A stretch of DNA of 64,000 nt from Halomonas almeriensis (GTDB taxonomy: Bacteria; Pseudomonadota; Gammaproteobacteria; Pseudomonadales; Halomonadaceae), in NCBI RefSeq assembly GCF_030409235.1, contig NZ_JAUFPO010000017.1:1-64000 (forward strand), in the 5' to 3' direction. Of the stretch, positions 54,688 through 63,393 are shown one piece after another; position 1 is the first letter of the stretch; every line of letters starts with the position of its first letter. The notes under the pieces were generated by a model, which saw nothing but the letters and a program-made list of their open reading frames with translations, was not told where the DNA came from and made no database searches. The translations under genes and the position numbers were made by a program.

Positions 54688-55623
54688 TTACTCCCCTTCC
54701 TCCAGCACCTCCTCCAAGCGATCGGGGAAGTTGGTGAACAGGCCGTCGACGCCCCAGTCGAGCAGTTGGCGCATGCTGGCTTGGTCGTTGATGGTGTAGC
54801 TGTGCACCAGCAGGTCGTTGGCGTGGGCTTGCTTGATAAAGCTCTCGTCGATGACGGTCTGGCCGTCGTACTGGTAGTTGGGGCCGACGCCCACGGCGTA
54901 GTCGGCGATGGCCTGGAAATCGGCGTCGGTGATTTCGGCGGGAGCGGGCGTCACGCCGGTCCATTCCTCGAGGCTGCCGTCATCGCCGGGGGAGTACCAG
55001 AGCAGCTGCACCAGGGGGATCTCGGGGTTGAGCGACTGGACTTCCTGCAGGCTGGGCTGGCTGAACGACTGGATGACCACCTTGCCGGCCTGGACGAGGC
55101 CTGAGGCTTCGAGCTGGCTGACCAGGGCGCTCTGCAGTTCGGGGTAGTCCGCGGGGGACTTGGTCTCGATGTAGTAGCGCACGTCCTGCCCGTAGCGCTC
55201 GATCACTTCGTCGAGGGTCAGCAGCCGGGCGTTCTGGTAGGCGTCGTCGGCGTGTTCGGGGTGGGTCGCGTTGAACCAGCTTCCGGCGTCGAGTGCCTTG
55301 AGTTCGCTGAGGTCGTGTTCCTTCACCGGCCCCTGGCCGTCGGTGGTGCGCTCCAGTGTGGTGTCGTGGATGGCCAGCAAATGCCCGTCAGCGCTCATGT
55401 GCACGTCCAGCTCCAGGTAGTCGGCGCCCATAGCCACGGCCTTGTCGTAGGCGTGCCAGGTGTGTTCCGGGGCGTGACCGCTGGCGCCGCGGTGGGCGAT
55501 GATCTGGAAGGCTTGGAGATCCTGGCGCTGCTGAGCCAGGGCGTTGTCCTGGGCCTGGGCGGCCATGGGGGCGAGGAGGCCGGCGGTGCCGAGCACGGTG
55601 AGGCAGGCGGGTAGCGCACGCAT
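54688..55623 (-). CDS. glpQ: Periplasmic glycerophosphodiester phosphodiesterase
   Basis: 311-residue secreted GDPD-family enzyme that splits glycerophosphodiesters to glycerol-3-phosphate and an alcohol. The signal peptide MRALPACLTVLGTAGLLAPMAAQAQ is followed by the metal-binding/catalytic motifs FQIIAHRGASGHAPEHT, YLELDVHMSADGHLLAIHDTTLERTT and the C-terminal VHSYTINDQASMRQLLDWGVDGLFTNFPDR. I chose the start at the signal peptide. Its 3' end abuts the truncated higB. Confidence 0.9.
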   Translation of the reverse strand: MRALPACLTVLGTAGLLAPMAAQAQDNALAQQRQDLQAFQIIAHRGASGHAPEHTWHAYDKAVAMGADYLELDVHMSADGHLLAIHDTTLERTTDGQGPVKEHDLSELKALDAGSWFNATHPEHADDAYQNARLLTLDEVIERYGQDVRYYIETKSPADYPELQSALVSQLEASGLVQAGKVVIQSFSQPSLQEVQSLNPEIPLVQLLWYSPGDDGSLEEWTGVTPAPAEITDADFQAIADYAVGVGPNYQYDGQTVIDESFIKQAHANDLLVHSYTINDQASMRQLLDWGVDGLFTNFPDRLEEVLEEGE

Positions 55624-55765
55624 CGTAGTCAAGGAGCAGTCCTTTTGTTGAATGTTCGCCCAATAACCTAACCGGCCTGCCTCGGCCCTGCAAATCGCCC
55701 CTCTTCCGGGCGTGCTGTGTTTAGATGGCACCATTACCGTTTGGAACCGATCGAGGGAGGCCAGC

Positions 55766-56362
55766 ATGGCCATATCCGCTGAGGCGCAGCGAGTGCTTGA
55801 GGCGCTGGATGCCCTGCATGCCGAGGATCCGCGCCAGGTGGAAGTCGAGGGCCGGTCCTTGCCTGTCGCGAAGGAGCTATGGCACGCCGGACGCATGAGT
55901 GCCTGGCTTGAGCGGCTGGAGGCGGCGCCGGATGAACTGGTGCAACTGGCGGTGCGGGGCCAGCACCTGCAGCGCTGGCAAGTGCCGCGCGATGAATATG
56001 AGCAGGGCCGGGTGGGGTATCTCACCTGGCGGCGCGATCAGGGCAAGCGTGCCGGCGAGACCACGGCGCGCCTGATGCGCGAGGCCGGCTTCGAGGAGCA
56101 GAGTGCCGAGCAGGTGGCGCGCATGATCCGCAAGCAGGGGCTTGGCCGTGAGGCCGGGACCCAGGCGGTAGAAGACTGCGCCTGCCTGGTCTTCCTGGAA
56201 AATTATTTCGCCGACTTCTCCCGCCAGGTGGAGCGGGATCACTTGATCCGCATCGTGCGCAAGACCTGGGGCAAGATGTCGCCCCAGGCGCGGGAGCTGG
56301 CGCTGGGTCTGCCGATGAGCGAGGAGGCCAAGGAGCTCGTCGAGGCGGCACTGGCAGAGTGA
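55766..56362 (+). CDS. DUF4202-domain protein
   Basis: 198-residue cytoplasmic protein. The sequence LEALDALHAEDPRQV, KELWHAGRMSAWLERL, AVRGQHLQRWQVPRDEYEQGRVGYLTWRRDQ and QAVEDCACLVFLENYFADF fits the DUF4202 family (glutamyl-tRNA synthetase-like in some annotations, function unknown). Conserved His residues in the WHA and RGQHLQRW motifs may bind a metal, as in HD-like folds; that is speculation. GGGAGG lies 7 bases before the ATG. Confidence 0.8.
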   Translation: MAISAEAQRVLEALDALHAEDPRQVEVEGRSLPVAKELWHAGRMSAWLERLEAAPDELVQLAVRGQHLQRWQVPRDEYEQGRVGYLTWRRDQGKRAGETTARLMREAGFEEQSAEQVARMIRKQGLGREAGTQAVEDCACLVFLENYFADFSRQVERDHLIRIVRKTWGKMSPQARELALGLPMSEEAKELVEAALAE

Positions 56363-56399
56363 AGCACGCAGGTAGCGCAGTGCTTGCCTGGCGTCCGAG

Positions 56400-56427
56400 G
56401 GCCGGCCGCGTCCCGTAGCGGCCGGCC
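56400..56427. terminator. Bidirectional hairpin between convergent genes
   Basis: GGCCGGCCGC and GCGGCCGGCC form a perfect 10-bp stem with an 8-base loop in the 80-bp gap between the convergent DUF4202 and symporter genes. No T run on either side. Confidence 0.45.
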
Positions 56428-56442
56428 GTGCCTCATGCAGAC

Positions 56443-57699
56443 TTAGTGTGAGCTTCTGGCGTTGTAGATGTCTTCATCCAGCTCGCCCTCGCTCTTGCCA
56501 ACCAGAGTGGTGACCATTAGATCGCCGGCCACATTCACGCTGGTGCGCGCCATGTCGAGGATGCGGTCGATGCCTGCGATCACGGCAATGGCTTCCAATG
56601 GCAGGCCGATCTGGGCCATGACGATGGATAACATGACCAGACCAGCGCCGGGGACGCCGGCAGTGCCGATCGAGGCTAGGGTGCCAGTCACGATGATCAT
56701 GCCGTAGTCGGCCATGCTCAGGTCGACGCCCAGCAGTTGGGCGATGAAAACGGCGACTACGCCCTGGTAGATGGCAGTGCCGTCCATGTTGATGGTGGCG
56801 CCCACTGGCAGCACGAAGCCGGCTACACCTTCCGAAACGCCGAGGTTGTTCCGGGCGCAACGCAGCGAGACGGGCAGCGTGCCGGAAGACGAGGCCGAGG
56901 AGTAGGCGACGACCAGGGCGTCGAGAATGCCTTGCAGGTAGCGCAATGGGTTGAGGCGGCCAATCAAGGCGAGCAGGCCGGAGTATACCAGCAGCACGTG
57001 CAGGGCGCTGGCCAGGTAGGCAACGCCGATCACCTTGGCCAATGGCAACAGGACCTCCAGGCCATAGTTACCCGAGACGTGGGCGATCAGTCCGAAGACG
57101 CCGAAGGGGGCGAAGGCCATGACGATGTTGGTTAGCTTGACCATTGCGTCAGCGAAGCTCTCGAAGACTTTCACTACGGGCTCGCCTTTCTCGCCGATCA
57201 GGGTGAGCGAGATGCCTAGTCCAATGGCGAAGACGATAATCTGCAGGATGTTGCCGTTGGCGAGGGCATCGATGGGGTTCTGGGGTACCAGCCCCACCAG
57301 GATCTCCGTCAGGCTGGGTGCTTCCTTGGCCTCGACGCCGGATTCGAAGGTCATGTCGAGACCGACACCAGGCTGGAAGATCCAGGATGCGAGCAAGCCA
57401 ATGGCGATGGCAAATGCCGTGGTCAGTAGGTAGAGGGCGATAGTGCGGGCACCGATGCGGCCCATTTTCTGCGGGTCGCGCATAGCAGTGATGCCCACCA
57501 CCAAGGTAGAGAACACCAGCGGCACGATGAGCATCTTGATGGCGTTGATGAAGATATCGCCAATCGGTTTGAACACGCTGGCCTGTTCGCCCATCAGCGC
57601 GCCGGCCAGAACACCTAGTGCCAGGCCGGCGAGGATTTTCTGCCAGAGGGGAATTCGCTGCCAGAGGTTGGGGCCGGCAGCTGGGGCGTTGTTGGACAA
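56443..57699 (-). CDS. Dicarboxylate/amino acid:cation symporter (DAACS family)
   Basis: 418-residue membrane transporter of the GltP/GltT/DctA family. Signature parts are KMLIVPLVFSTLVVGITAM, YSSASSSGTLPVSLRCARNNLGVSEGVAGFVLPVGATINMDGTAIYQGVVAVFIAQ (re-entrant hairpin and the NMDGT cation site) and GVPGAGLVMLSIVMAQIGLPLEAIAVIAGIDRILDMARTSVNVAGD. Transports glutamate/aspartate or C4-dicarboxylates with Na+ or H+. The exact substrate is not resolvable from the visible motifs. Confidence 0.93.
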   Translation of the reverse strand: MSNNAPAAGPNLWQRIPLWQKILAGLALGVLAGALMGEQASVFKPIGDIFINAIKMLIVPLVFSTLVVGITAMRDPQKMGRIGARTIALYLLTTAFAIAIGLLASWIFQPGVGLDMTFESGVEAKEAPSLTEILVGLVPQNPIDALANGNILQIIVFAIGLGISLTLIGEKGEPVVKVFESFADAMVKLTNIVMAFAPFGVFGLIAHVSGNYGLEVLLPLAKVIGVAYLASALHVLLVYSGLLALIGRLNPLRYLQGILDALVVAYSSASSSGTLPVSLRCARNNLGVSEGVAGFVLPVGATINMDGTAIYQGVVAVFIAQLLGVDLSMADYGMIIVTGTLASIGTAGVPGAGLVMLSIVMAQIGLPLEAIAVIAGIDRILDMARTSVNVAGDLMVTTLVGKSEGELDEDIYNARSSH

Positions 57700-57842
57700 G
57701 AGGGACTCCTTTCTGTGGGTTGGCGTGGATTCGTTAAATTCGCATACCGATCAGCGATTCTACCGAATTATCCACGCCTTCGTTTTCAGAAAGGCGCCTC
57801 TTTATCTTCTTTTTGCATTCTTGGGAGTCAGAATGACTGGGC

Positions 57843-58619
57843 TTACAGCGCCTCGTCGAGCAGGGCTTGGAAGGCGGCCCAGGATTTCTGATCGGCGCGT
57901 TCCTGGTAGGCGTCGCTGCCCATCACGGTGAAGGCGTGGGGTGCACCGGAGTAGACCTCGATCTCGTAGGTGGCATCGGCGGCCTCGAGCTGTTGCGAGA
58001 GGCTGGCCACATCGGCCATGGAGATCATGCTGTCGGCCGCGCCATGGGCCACCAGCAGGGGCGGCATCCCGGCCGGGTAGGACTGGCCTTCGGGGGTGCC
58101 CAGGCCGCCGTGGAAGGTGGCATAGCCGCGCACATCCTCGGCCTGGCCGGAACGCGCCATTTCCAGCACCACCGCGCCGCCGAAGCAGTAGCCCATGACC
58201 ACGGTGGGCCGTGCTGCGCCCTGCTGGCGGGCCTCTGCCAGGCCGGCCAGGGTCAGCTGGCGCATGCGTTCGCGGTCATCGTAGAGCTTGGCGGTCTCGG
58301 CCTTCTTGGCGTCGGTTTCCACCGGGCGGTTGCCCTTGCCGTAGAGGTCGACGGCAAAGGCGTCATAGCCCTGGGCGGCGAGCATGTCGGCGCGCTGGCG
58401 TTCGTAGTCGGTCAGGCCGTCCCAGTCGTGGATGATCAGCACGGTGCCGCGGGCTTCGTCCGGAGCGCTGGCGAGGTAGCCGCTGAAGGTGTCGTCGCCT
58501 TGCTGGTAGTCGATCGTCTGGCCGCGGCTCGCGTCGGCCATGGCGGTGCCGCTGAGGCCGACGAGCAGCAGGCTGCCGAGCATCAGTCGCGCGCCGTGAC
58601 AGGGGGTGCGGTGGATCAT
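57843..58619 (-). CDS. Secreted dienelactone hydrolase-family protein
   Basis: 258-residue alpha/beta hydrolase of the DLH family. A signal peptide (LMLGSLLLVGLSGTAMADA) sends it to the periplasm. The nucleophile is a cysteine in MGYCFGGAVVLEMA, as in true dienelactone hydrolases; the acid and base lie near HGAADSMISM and SGAPHAFTVMGSDAY. The exported location makes a classical catechol-pathway role unlikely. I chose the start MIHRTPCHG over the longer frame. Confidence 0.87.
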   Translation of the reverse strand: MIHRTPCHGARLMLGSLLLVGLSGTAMADASRGQTIDYQQGDDTFSGYLASAPDEARGTVLIIHDWDGLTDYERQRADMLAAQGYDAFAVDLYGKGNRPVETDAKKAETAKLYDDRERMRQLTLAGLAEARQQGAARPTVVMGYCFGGAVVLEMARSGQAEDVRGYATFHGGLGTPEGQSYPAGMPPLLVAHGAADSMISMADVASLSQQLEAADATYEIEVYSGAPHAFTVMGSDAYQERADQKSWAAFQALLDEAL

Positions 58620-58801
58620 GGTCGGTCTCCCGGTATTTGGTTGGCGAACGCCGCAGGGGCGCGGCGTGGGCTGCGCTTGAGAGTGTAGACCCATGGCGGC
58701 GCCTTCTGCCTACCGTTGGCAGCCATGGCTTGAGTTTTGGGCCCCTTCCTTCCAGATTGTGTATGTGTGTTCCTGTGCAACCTGAAACGAGACCAACAAT
58801 C

Positions 58802-60046
58802 ATGAAGAAACGCGTTCTAGCGATGGCAGTAGCGGCCTCTTCCGTGGCGTTCACGGGCATGGCCCAGGCGGAAGTCAAGATCGGCTTTCTCGGTGGCTTC
58901 ACCGGGGGCATCGAGAGCCTGACGCCGCCGATCTTCGATGGTGCTCAGCTGGCAGCCCAGCAGATCAACGAGCAGGGCGGTCTGCTGGACGGCCAGGACA
59001 TCGTCATGCCCACCGGCGATACGACCTGTTCGGATGCCTCGGCGGCCTCCAACGCGGCGGACCGCATGGTCAACACCGAGAATGTAACGGCGATCGTCGG
59101 CGCTCTGTGCACCGGCGCCACCGTGGCGGCGGCCAACAATGCGGCCGTGCCGGGCGGTGTGACCATGGTGTCCCCGGCGTCCACGGCACCGGCGGTAACC
59201 GATATCGACGACAACGACCTGGTGTTCCGCACCGTGCCGTCGGATGCCTTCCAGGGCAAGATGCTCGCCAAGCTGCTGATGGACAAGGGGATCGAGGAAG
59301 TCGCGGTCACCTACGTCAACAACGACTACGGCAGTGGCCTGGCCGATGCCTTCACCACCGCCTTCGAGGAAAATGGCGGCAGTGTGGCGGCCAACCTGCC
59401 CCACGAGGATAACCGGGCCGACTATCGCGCCGAGCTGGGCCAACTGGCTTCCACCGGTGTGCCCAACCTGGTGGTGCTGGCCTATGCCGATACTTCCGGT
59501 CAGACGGTCATGCGCCAGGCCTACGAGGGTGGCATGTTCACCCAGTACATCGGGGCGGATGGCATGGTCGGCGACAGCCTGGTCGAGGCCGTTGGCGCGG
59601 ATGTTCTGGATGGCATGATCGCTACGCGCCCGGGCAGCCCGGACCTGCCGGGTACTGAGCTCTTCAACGAGGCCGCCAAGGCCGCGGATGTCGACCCGAG
59701 TGCGGTGTTCGCCGCTCAGGCCTACGATGCTGCCTTCCTGCTGGGCCTGGCCATCGAGCAGAATGGCAACGCCGAGCGCGAGGGGCTGTCCGAGGCGCTG
59801 CGCAGCGTGTCTTCCGCGCCGGGCGAGGTCATCCTGCCGGGTGAGTGGGAAAAGGCCAAGGAGCTGATCGCCGCGGGGACCGAGGTCAACTACGAAGGCG
59901 CCTCCGGTACGCATGAGTTCGACGAGAACGGTGATGTGCCGGGCGTGGTGGTCGAGATGGCCGTCGAGGACGGCTCCTTCGTCAGCAAGGGCTTCGTCAG
60001 TGCTGATGAAGAAGAGAGTGAATCCGGCGAGGGTGACGCCGAGTAA
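58802..60046 (+). CDS. Branched-chain amino-acid-type ABC substrate-binding protein
   Basis: 414-residue periplasmic binding protein of the LivJ/Leu-Ile-Val family (type 1 fold). The signal peptide MKKRVLAMAVAASSVAFTGMAQA is followed by VKIGFLGGFTGGIESLTPPIFDGAQLAAQQINEQGG, and the centre holds VTYVNNDYGSGLADAFTTAFEENGG. Acidic C-terminal tail (SADEEESESGEGDAE), in line with a halophilic lifestyle. Convergent with livM and followed by a strong terminator. The ligand need not be a branched-chain amino acid, as the family also binds amides and aromatics. Confidence 0.9.
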   Translation: MKKRVLAMAVAASSVAFTGMAQAEVKIGFLGGFTGGIESLTPPIFDGAQLAAQQINEQGGLLDGQDIVMPTGDTTCSDASAASNAADRMVNTENVTAIVGALCTGATVAAANNAAVPGGVTMVSPASTAPAVTDIDDNDLVFRTVPSDAFQGKMLAKLLMDKGIEEVAVTYVNNDYGSGLADAFTTAFEENGGSVAANLPHEDNRADYRAELGQLASTGVPNLVVLAYADTSGQTVMRQAYEGGMFTQYIGADGMVGDSLVEAVGADVLDGMIATRPGSPDLPGTELFNEAAKAADVDPSAVFAAQAYDAAFLLGLAIEQNGNAEREGLSEALRSVSSAPGEVILPGEWEKAKELIAAGTEVNYEGASGTHEFDENGDVPGVVVEMAVEDGSFVSKGFVSADEEESESGEGDAE

Positions 60047-60083
60047 CGCACCCGCCTGCCACGGGGCTACGCCCCGCCACGAC

Positions 60084-60114
60084 AAGGGCCCCACTTCGGT
60101 GGGGCCCTTTTTTT
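60084..60114 (+). terminator. Strong Rho-independent terminator
   Basis: AAGGGCCCCAC-TTCG-GTGGGGCCCTT: 11-bp stem with a stable TTCG tetraloop, followed by a run of Ts. It ends the binding-protein transcript. Confidence 0.95.
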
Positions 60115-60179
60115 ACGCTTCATGCGTGAGTGGGGTGTCCCGCCCCTTTCGTGCAGTCGCCAGGGGCGGAGGTGCTTCA

Positions 60180-61511
60180 TCAGCCGTGGTGGCGCACCTT
60201 CTCGGGCAGCATGCCCTTGGGGGCGAAGCGCAGTACCAGGCTGATCAGCAGGCCGATGACGAAGACCCTCGCCTGCAGGGCGCGGCTGTCCAGGTTGGTC
60301 GGGACCTCCCAGCCGAACACGCCTGCACCGGCGTTGGCGGCCCATTCCATCAGGCTCAGTGCCAGCGGTCCGGACATGATCCAGATGATGTAGACCGCCA
60401 CGGCGCCGAAGATGGTGCCCAGGTTGTTGCCCGGCCCGCCGAGGATGACCATCACCAGCACCAGGAAGGTGTGGTTGAGCGGCAGATAGCCCTGGGGGTC
60501 GAAGATGCTGTTGAAGCTGGCCAGCACGGCACCGCCGATGCCCATCAGGATGCAGCCCAGCACGAAGATTTCCAGCCGGCGTTTGTTGATGTCCTTGCCC
60601 ATGGCCGCGGCCGAGACTTCGTTGTCGCGGATGGCGCGGATCATGCGGCCCCAGGGGGCGTTATAGGCACGGTGCAGCAGGAAGAAGATGGCCGCGATGA
60701 TCACCGCGGTCACCGAGAGGTACAGGGCGCGCGCCAGGGTGAAGCCGACCTCCGAGGGGCCGGGGACCGGCCAGGGCAGGGGCGAGACGGTGGCGGTGCC
60801 GCGGGTCAGCCAGTCGGCGTTCTTGAGAAACGCCTTGATGATCTCGGCGATGCCGATGGTGGCGATGGCCAGGTAGTCGCTGCGCAGGCCCAGGCAGACG
60901 TGGCCGATGAAGTAGCCCACGCCGCCGGCCAGGGCGCCGCCGATGATCCAGCCGAACCAGACCGGCAGGTTCAAGCCGCCGATGAAGCCGGCCTGCGACT
61001 CGATCTGCCCGGCCACCTCGCGGAAGTGGCTGATCACCAGCATGTACAGCACCACGCCGAGCACTACGGCGAAGATCGTCCGCAGCCGCCGGGGTACGCC
61101 GAGGCGGTCGAGGCGTGAGGCGGCTACCACCAGGACGATGGCGCCCACCATGTAGAGCAGCGCCAGGCCCAGCTCGCCGGGCAGCTCGCTGTTCCAGAAG
61201 GCGTCGTTGACCGGGATGCTGAAGAACATGGCGCAGAAGCCGCCCAGGGCGACAAAGCCCATCACGCCGGCGTTGAACTGGCCGGCATAGCCCCACTGGA
61301 TGGTCAGGCCCAGGGCCAGGATGGCGTAGCAGGCCGACTCGACCAGCATGCGGGTGCCGTAGGCGCTGCCCATGGCGGCGTAGACCGCCAGCACCACACC
61401 CAGCAAGCCCAGGAAGAGGACCGTTTCGCGCAGCGGGAAACGCCGTGGGGTGGCCACGCTATCGGCGCGCTCGGGCTCCCGTGACGGTTGTGTTGGCTGT
61501 GACTGGCTCAT
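60180..61511 (-). CDS. livM: Branched-chain amino-acid ABC transporter permease LivM
   Basis: 443-residue inner-membrane permease. About ten helices; family-typical ESACYAILALGLTIQWGYAGQFNAGVMGFVALGGFCAMFF, LGLRSDYLAIATIGIAEIIKAF and RMIRAIRDNEVSAAAMGKDINKRRLEIFVLGC. The N-terminal 25 residues are a polar cytoplasmic extension. The start ATG overlaps the livH stop (ATGA). Channel partner of LivH. Confidence 0.94.
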   Translation of the reverse strand: MSQSQPTQPSREPERADSVATPRRFPLRETVLFLGLLGVVLAVYAAMGSAYGTRMLVESACYAILALGLTIQWGYAGQFNAGVMGFVALGGFCAMFFSIPVNDAFWNSELPGELGLALLYMVGAIVLVVAASRLDRLGVPRRLRTIFAVVLGVVLYMLVISHFREVAGQIESQAGFIGGLNLPVWFGWIIGGALAGGVGYFIGHVCLGLRSDYLAIATIGIAEIIKAFLKNADWLTRGTATVSPLPWPVPGPSEVGFTLARALYLSVTAVIIAAIFFLLHRAYNAPWGRMIRAIRDNEVSAAAMGKDINKRRLEIFVLGCILMGIGGAVLASFNSIFDPQGYLPLNHTFLVLVMVILGGPGNNLGTIFGAVAVYIIWIMSGPLALSLMEWAANAGAGVFGWEVPTNLDSRALQARVFVIGLLISLVLRFAPKGMLPEKVRHHG

Positions 61512-62515
61512 GTGATCACCTTGCCCTTGAAGATACCGGTGGGGCGCCACACCAGGATGGCGACGAGGATGAAGAAGGGCACCACGATCTTGTACTCGGT
61601 GCCGACGAAGGCCAGGTTGGCCGGCAGCTCCAGCCATTCGGGCAGGCTGTCGCGGAAGGGCCGCAGCAGCACGCTCCAGTTGAACACCGCCAGGGATTCG
61701 GCGAAGCCGACCACGAAGCCGCCGGCAATGGCGCCGAAGGGGTGCCCCACGCCGCCGACGATGGCCGCGGCGAAGATCGGCAGCAGCAGGAAGAAGCTGA
61801 GGTCGGGCTTGAAGGTCACATCCAGCGACAGCAGGGTGCCGGCGATGGCGGCCAGCCCGCCGGCGAGCATCCAGGTCACCGCGACGATGGTGTTGGTGTT
61901 GATGCCCGAGGCCTGGGCCAGGTCCGGGTTGTCGGACATGGCACGCATGGCCTTGCCGAGCCGCGAACGGCTGAGAAAGAGATGCAGGCCGATGACACTG
62001 AGGATGGTCAGGCCGAACAGATAGAGCTGCGGCTCGGTGATGACCACGGGCACGCGCACACTCTCGATGGGCACCGGCAGGCGGAAGATTTCCTTGCGGT
62101 CATCCACGTACAGGCTGGAGCCGCCGGTGCCGGCGAACAGCCGGATCAGGCCCTGCAGCATCAGGGTCACGCCCAGCGAGGCGATCACCATGACGATCGG
62201 CTTGACGCCGTGGGCGCGCAGCGGCTTGTAGAAGGTGCGGTCGATGCCCACCGCCAGCGCGGCGGTCAGCGCCATGGCCAGCGGCATCAGCAGAATCGGC
62301 GTGGGAATGCCGATGGCCGCACCGGCCTGCGGAAAGAGGGTGGTCAGCAGCAGCACCATGAAGGCGCCGAAGGTCATCATGTCGCCATGCGCGAAGTGGG
62401 CGAAACGCATGATGCTGAAGATCAGCGTCACGCCCACGGCGCCCATGGCATAGATCGAGCCGGATACGCTGCCGGCGATCACCACGTTGTTGATGAAAAA
62501 GACGAGTTCGTTCAA
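61508..62515 (-). CDS. livH: Branched-chain amino-acid ABC transporter permease LivH
   Basis: 335-residue permease. Helices VFFINNVVIAGSVSGSIYAMGAVGVTLIFSIMRFAHFAHGDMMTFGAF and GKAMRAMSDNPDLAQASGINTNTIVAVTWMLAGGLAAIAG are diagnostic. I place the start at a TTG (62515), because CTGGAGG lies 8 bases upstream and the homologous sequence begins right there (LNELVFFIN); no suitable ATG or GTG exists at this point. Translationally coupled to livM. Confidence 0.92.
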   Translation of the reverse strand: MNELVFFINNVVIAGSVSGSIYAMGAVGVTLIFSIMRFAHFAHGDMMTFGAFMVLLLTTLFPQAGAAIGIPTPILLMPLAMALTAALAVGIDRTFYKPLRAHGVKPIVMVIASLGVTLMLQGLIRLFAGTGGSSLYVDDRKEIFRLPVPIESVRVPVVITEPQLYLFGLTILSVIGLHLFLSRSRLGKAMRAMSDNPDLAQASGINTNTIVAVTWMLAGGLAAIAGTLLSLDVTFKPDLSFFLLLPIFAAAIVGGVGHPFGAIAGGFVVGFAESLAVFNWSVLLRPFRDSLPEWLELPANLAFVGTEYKIVVPFFILVAILVWRPTGIFKGKVIT

Positions 62516-62555
62516 GGCACAGCCTCCAGATGGTTCCGTCGATGCCGAGCCAGGC

Positions 62556-63260
62556 TCAGCCGCCCAGAAAGCTCTTGGCGACATCCGGGTCGGCCAGCAG
62601 GGCCGCGCCGGTATCGGTGAAACGGTTCTGGCCCGCGGCCAGCACGAAGCCCTTGTCGGCAATGGCGAGCGCCTGCTTGGCGTTCTGCTCGACCATCAGG
62701 ATGCCGACACCGGCGGCGTTGACTTCCTTGACCCGCTCGAAGATCTCGTTCATGTACAGCGGCGAGAGGCCGGCGGTCGGTTCGTCGAGCAGCAGCAGGT
62801 CGGGCTCGGGCATCAGTGCGCGGCCCATGGCCACCATCTGGCGCTGGCCGCCCGAGAGCTCGCCGGCTGGCTGATGGCGCTTTTCCTTCAAGGGTGGGAA
62901 GAACTCGTAGACGCGCTCGAGCATGCGCTTGATGTTGTCGGGCTTGAGGTAGGCGCCCATTTCCAGGTTTTCCTGGACCGTCATGCTCGGGAAGACATTG
63001 TGTTCCTGGGGCACGAAGCCCATGCCACGCTGCACCAGCTTGTTAGGCGGCAGGTTGTGGATGGTCTCACCGTTGAGCAGGATCTCGCCCTGGTTGACCG
63101 AGAGCAGGCCGAAGATGGCCTTGAGCATGGTCGACTTGCCGGCGCCGTTGGGGCCGACGATGACGCCGACCTCAGTGGCCTCGATGGCCATGTCCACCCC
63201 GTTGAGGATGTTCATGCCGCCGTAGCCGCCATACACGTCGCGTGCGTCGAGTAGTGGCAT
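62556..63260 (-). CDS. livF: Branched-chain amino-acid ABC transporter ATP-binding protein LivF
   Basis: 234-residue ATPase. Walker A VIVGPNGAGKSTMLKAIFG, LivF-typical VPQEHNVFPSMTVQENLEMGAYL, signature LSGGQRQMVAMGRALM, Walker B LLLLDEPTAGLSP and the terminal MVEQNAKQALAIADKGFVLAAG. Works with LivG. It lies 40 bp upstream of livH on the same strand. Confidence 0.95.
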   Translation of the reverse strand: MPLLDARDVYGGYGGMNILNGVDMAIEATEVGVIVGPNGAGKSTMLKAIFGLLSVNQGEILLNGETIHNLPPNKLVQRGMGFVPQEHNVFPSMTVQENLEMGAYLKPDNIKRMLERVYEFFPPLKEKRHQPAGELSGGQRQMVAMGRALMPEPDLLLLDEPTAGLSPLYMNEIFERVKEVNAAGVGILMVEQNAKQALAIADKGFVLAAGQNRFTDTGAALLADPDVAKSFLGG

Positions 63261-63393
63261 AGTGTGTGAGTCTCTGCGTATGAGGCGGCGGAAACCTGAC
63301 GGGCGGCTCCGGATGATGGTCGGGCCGGTGATTCCGTCAGTCTTTCCACCCCGCCCCGTTGTGGTTCATGAGCTGCCGAGGTAGGGCGTGTTT

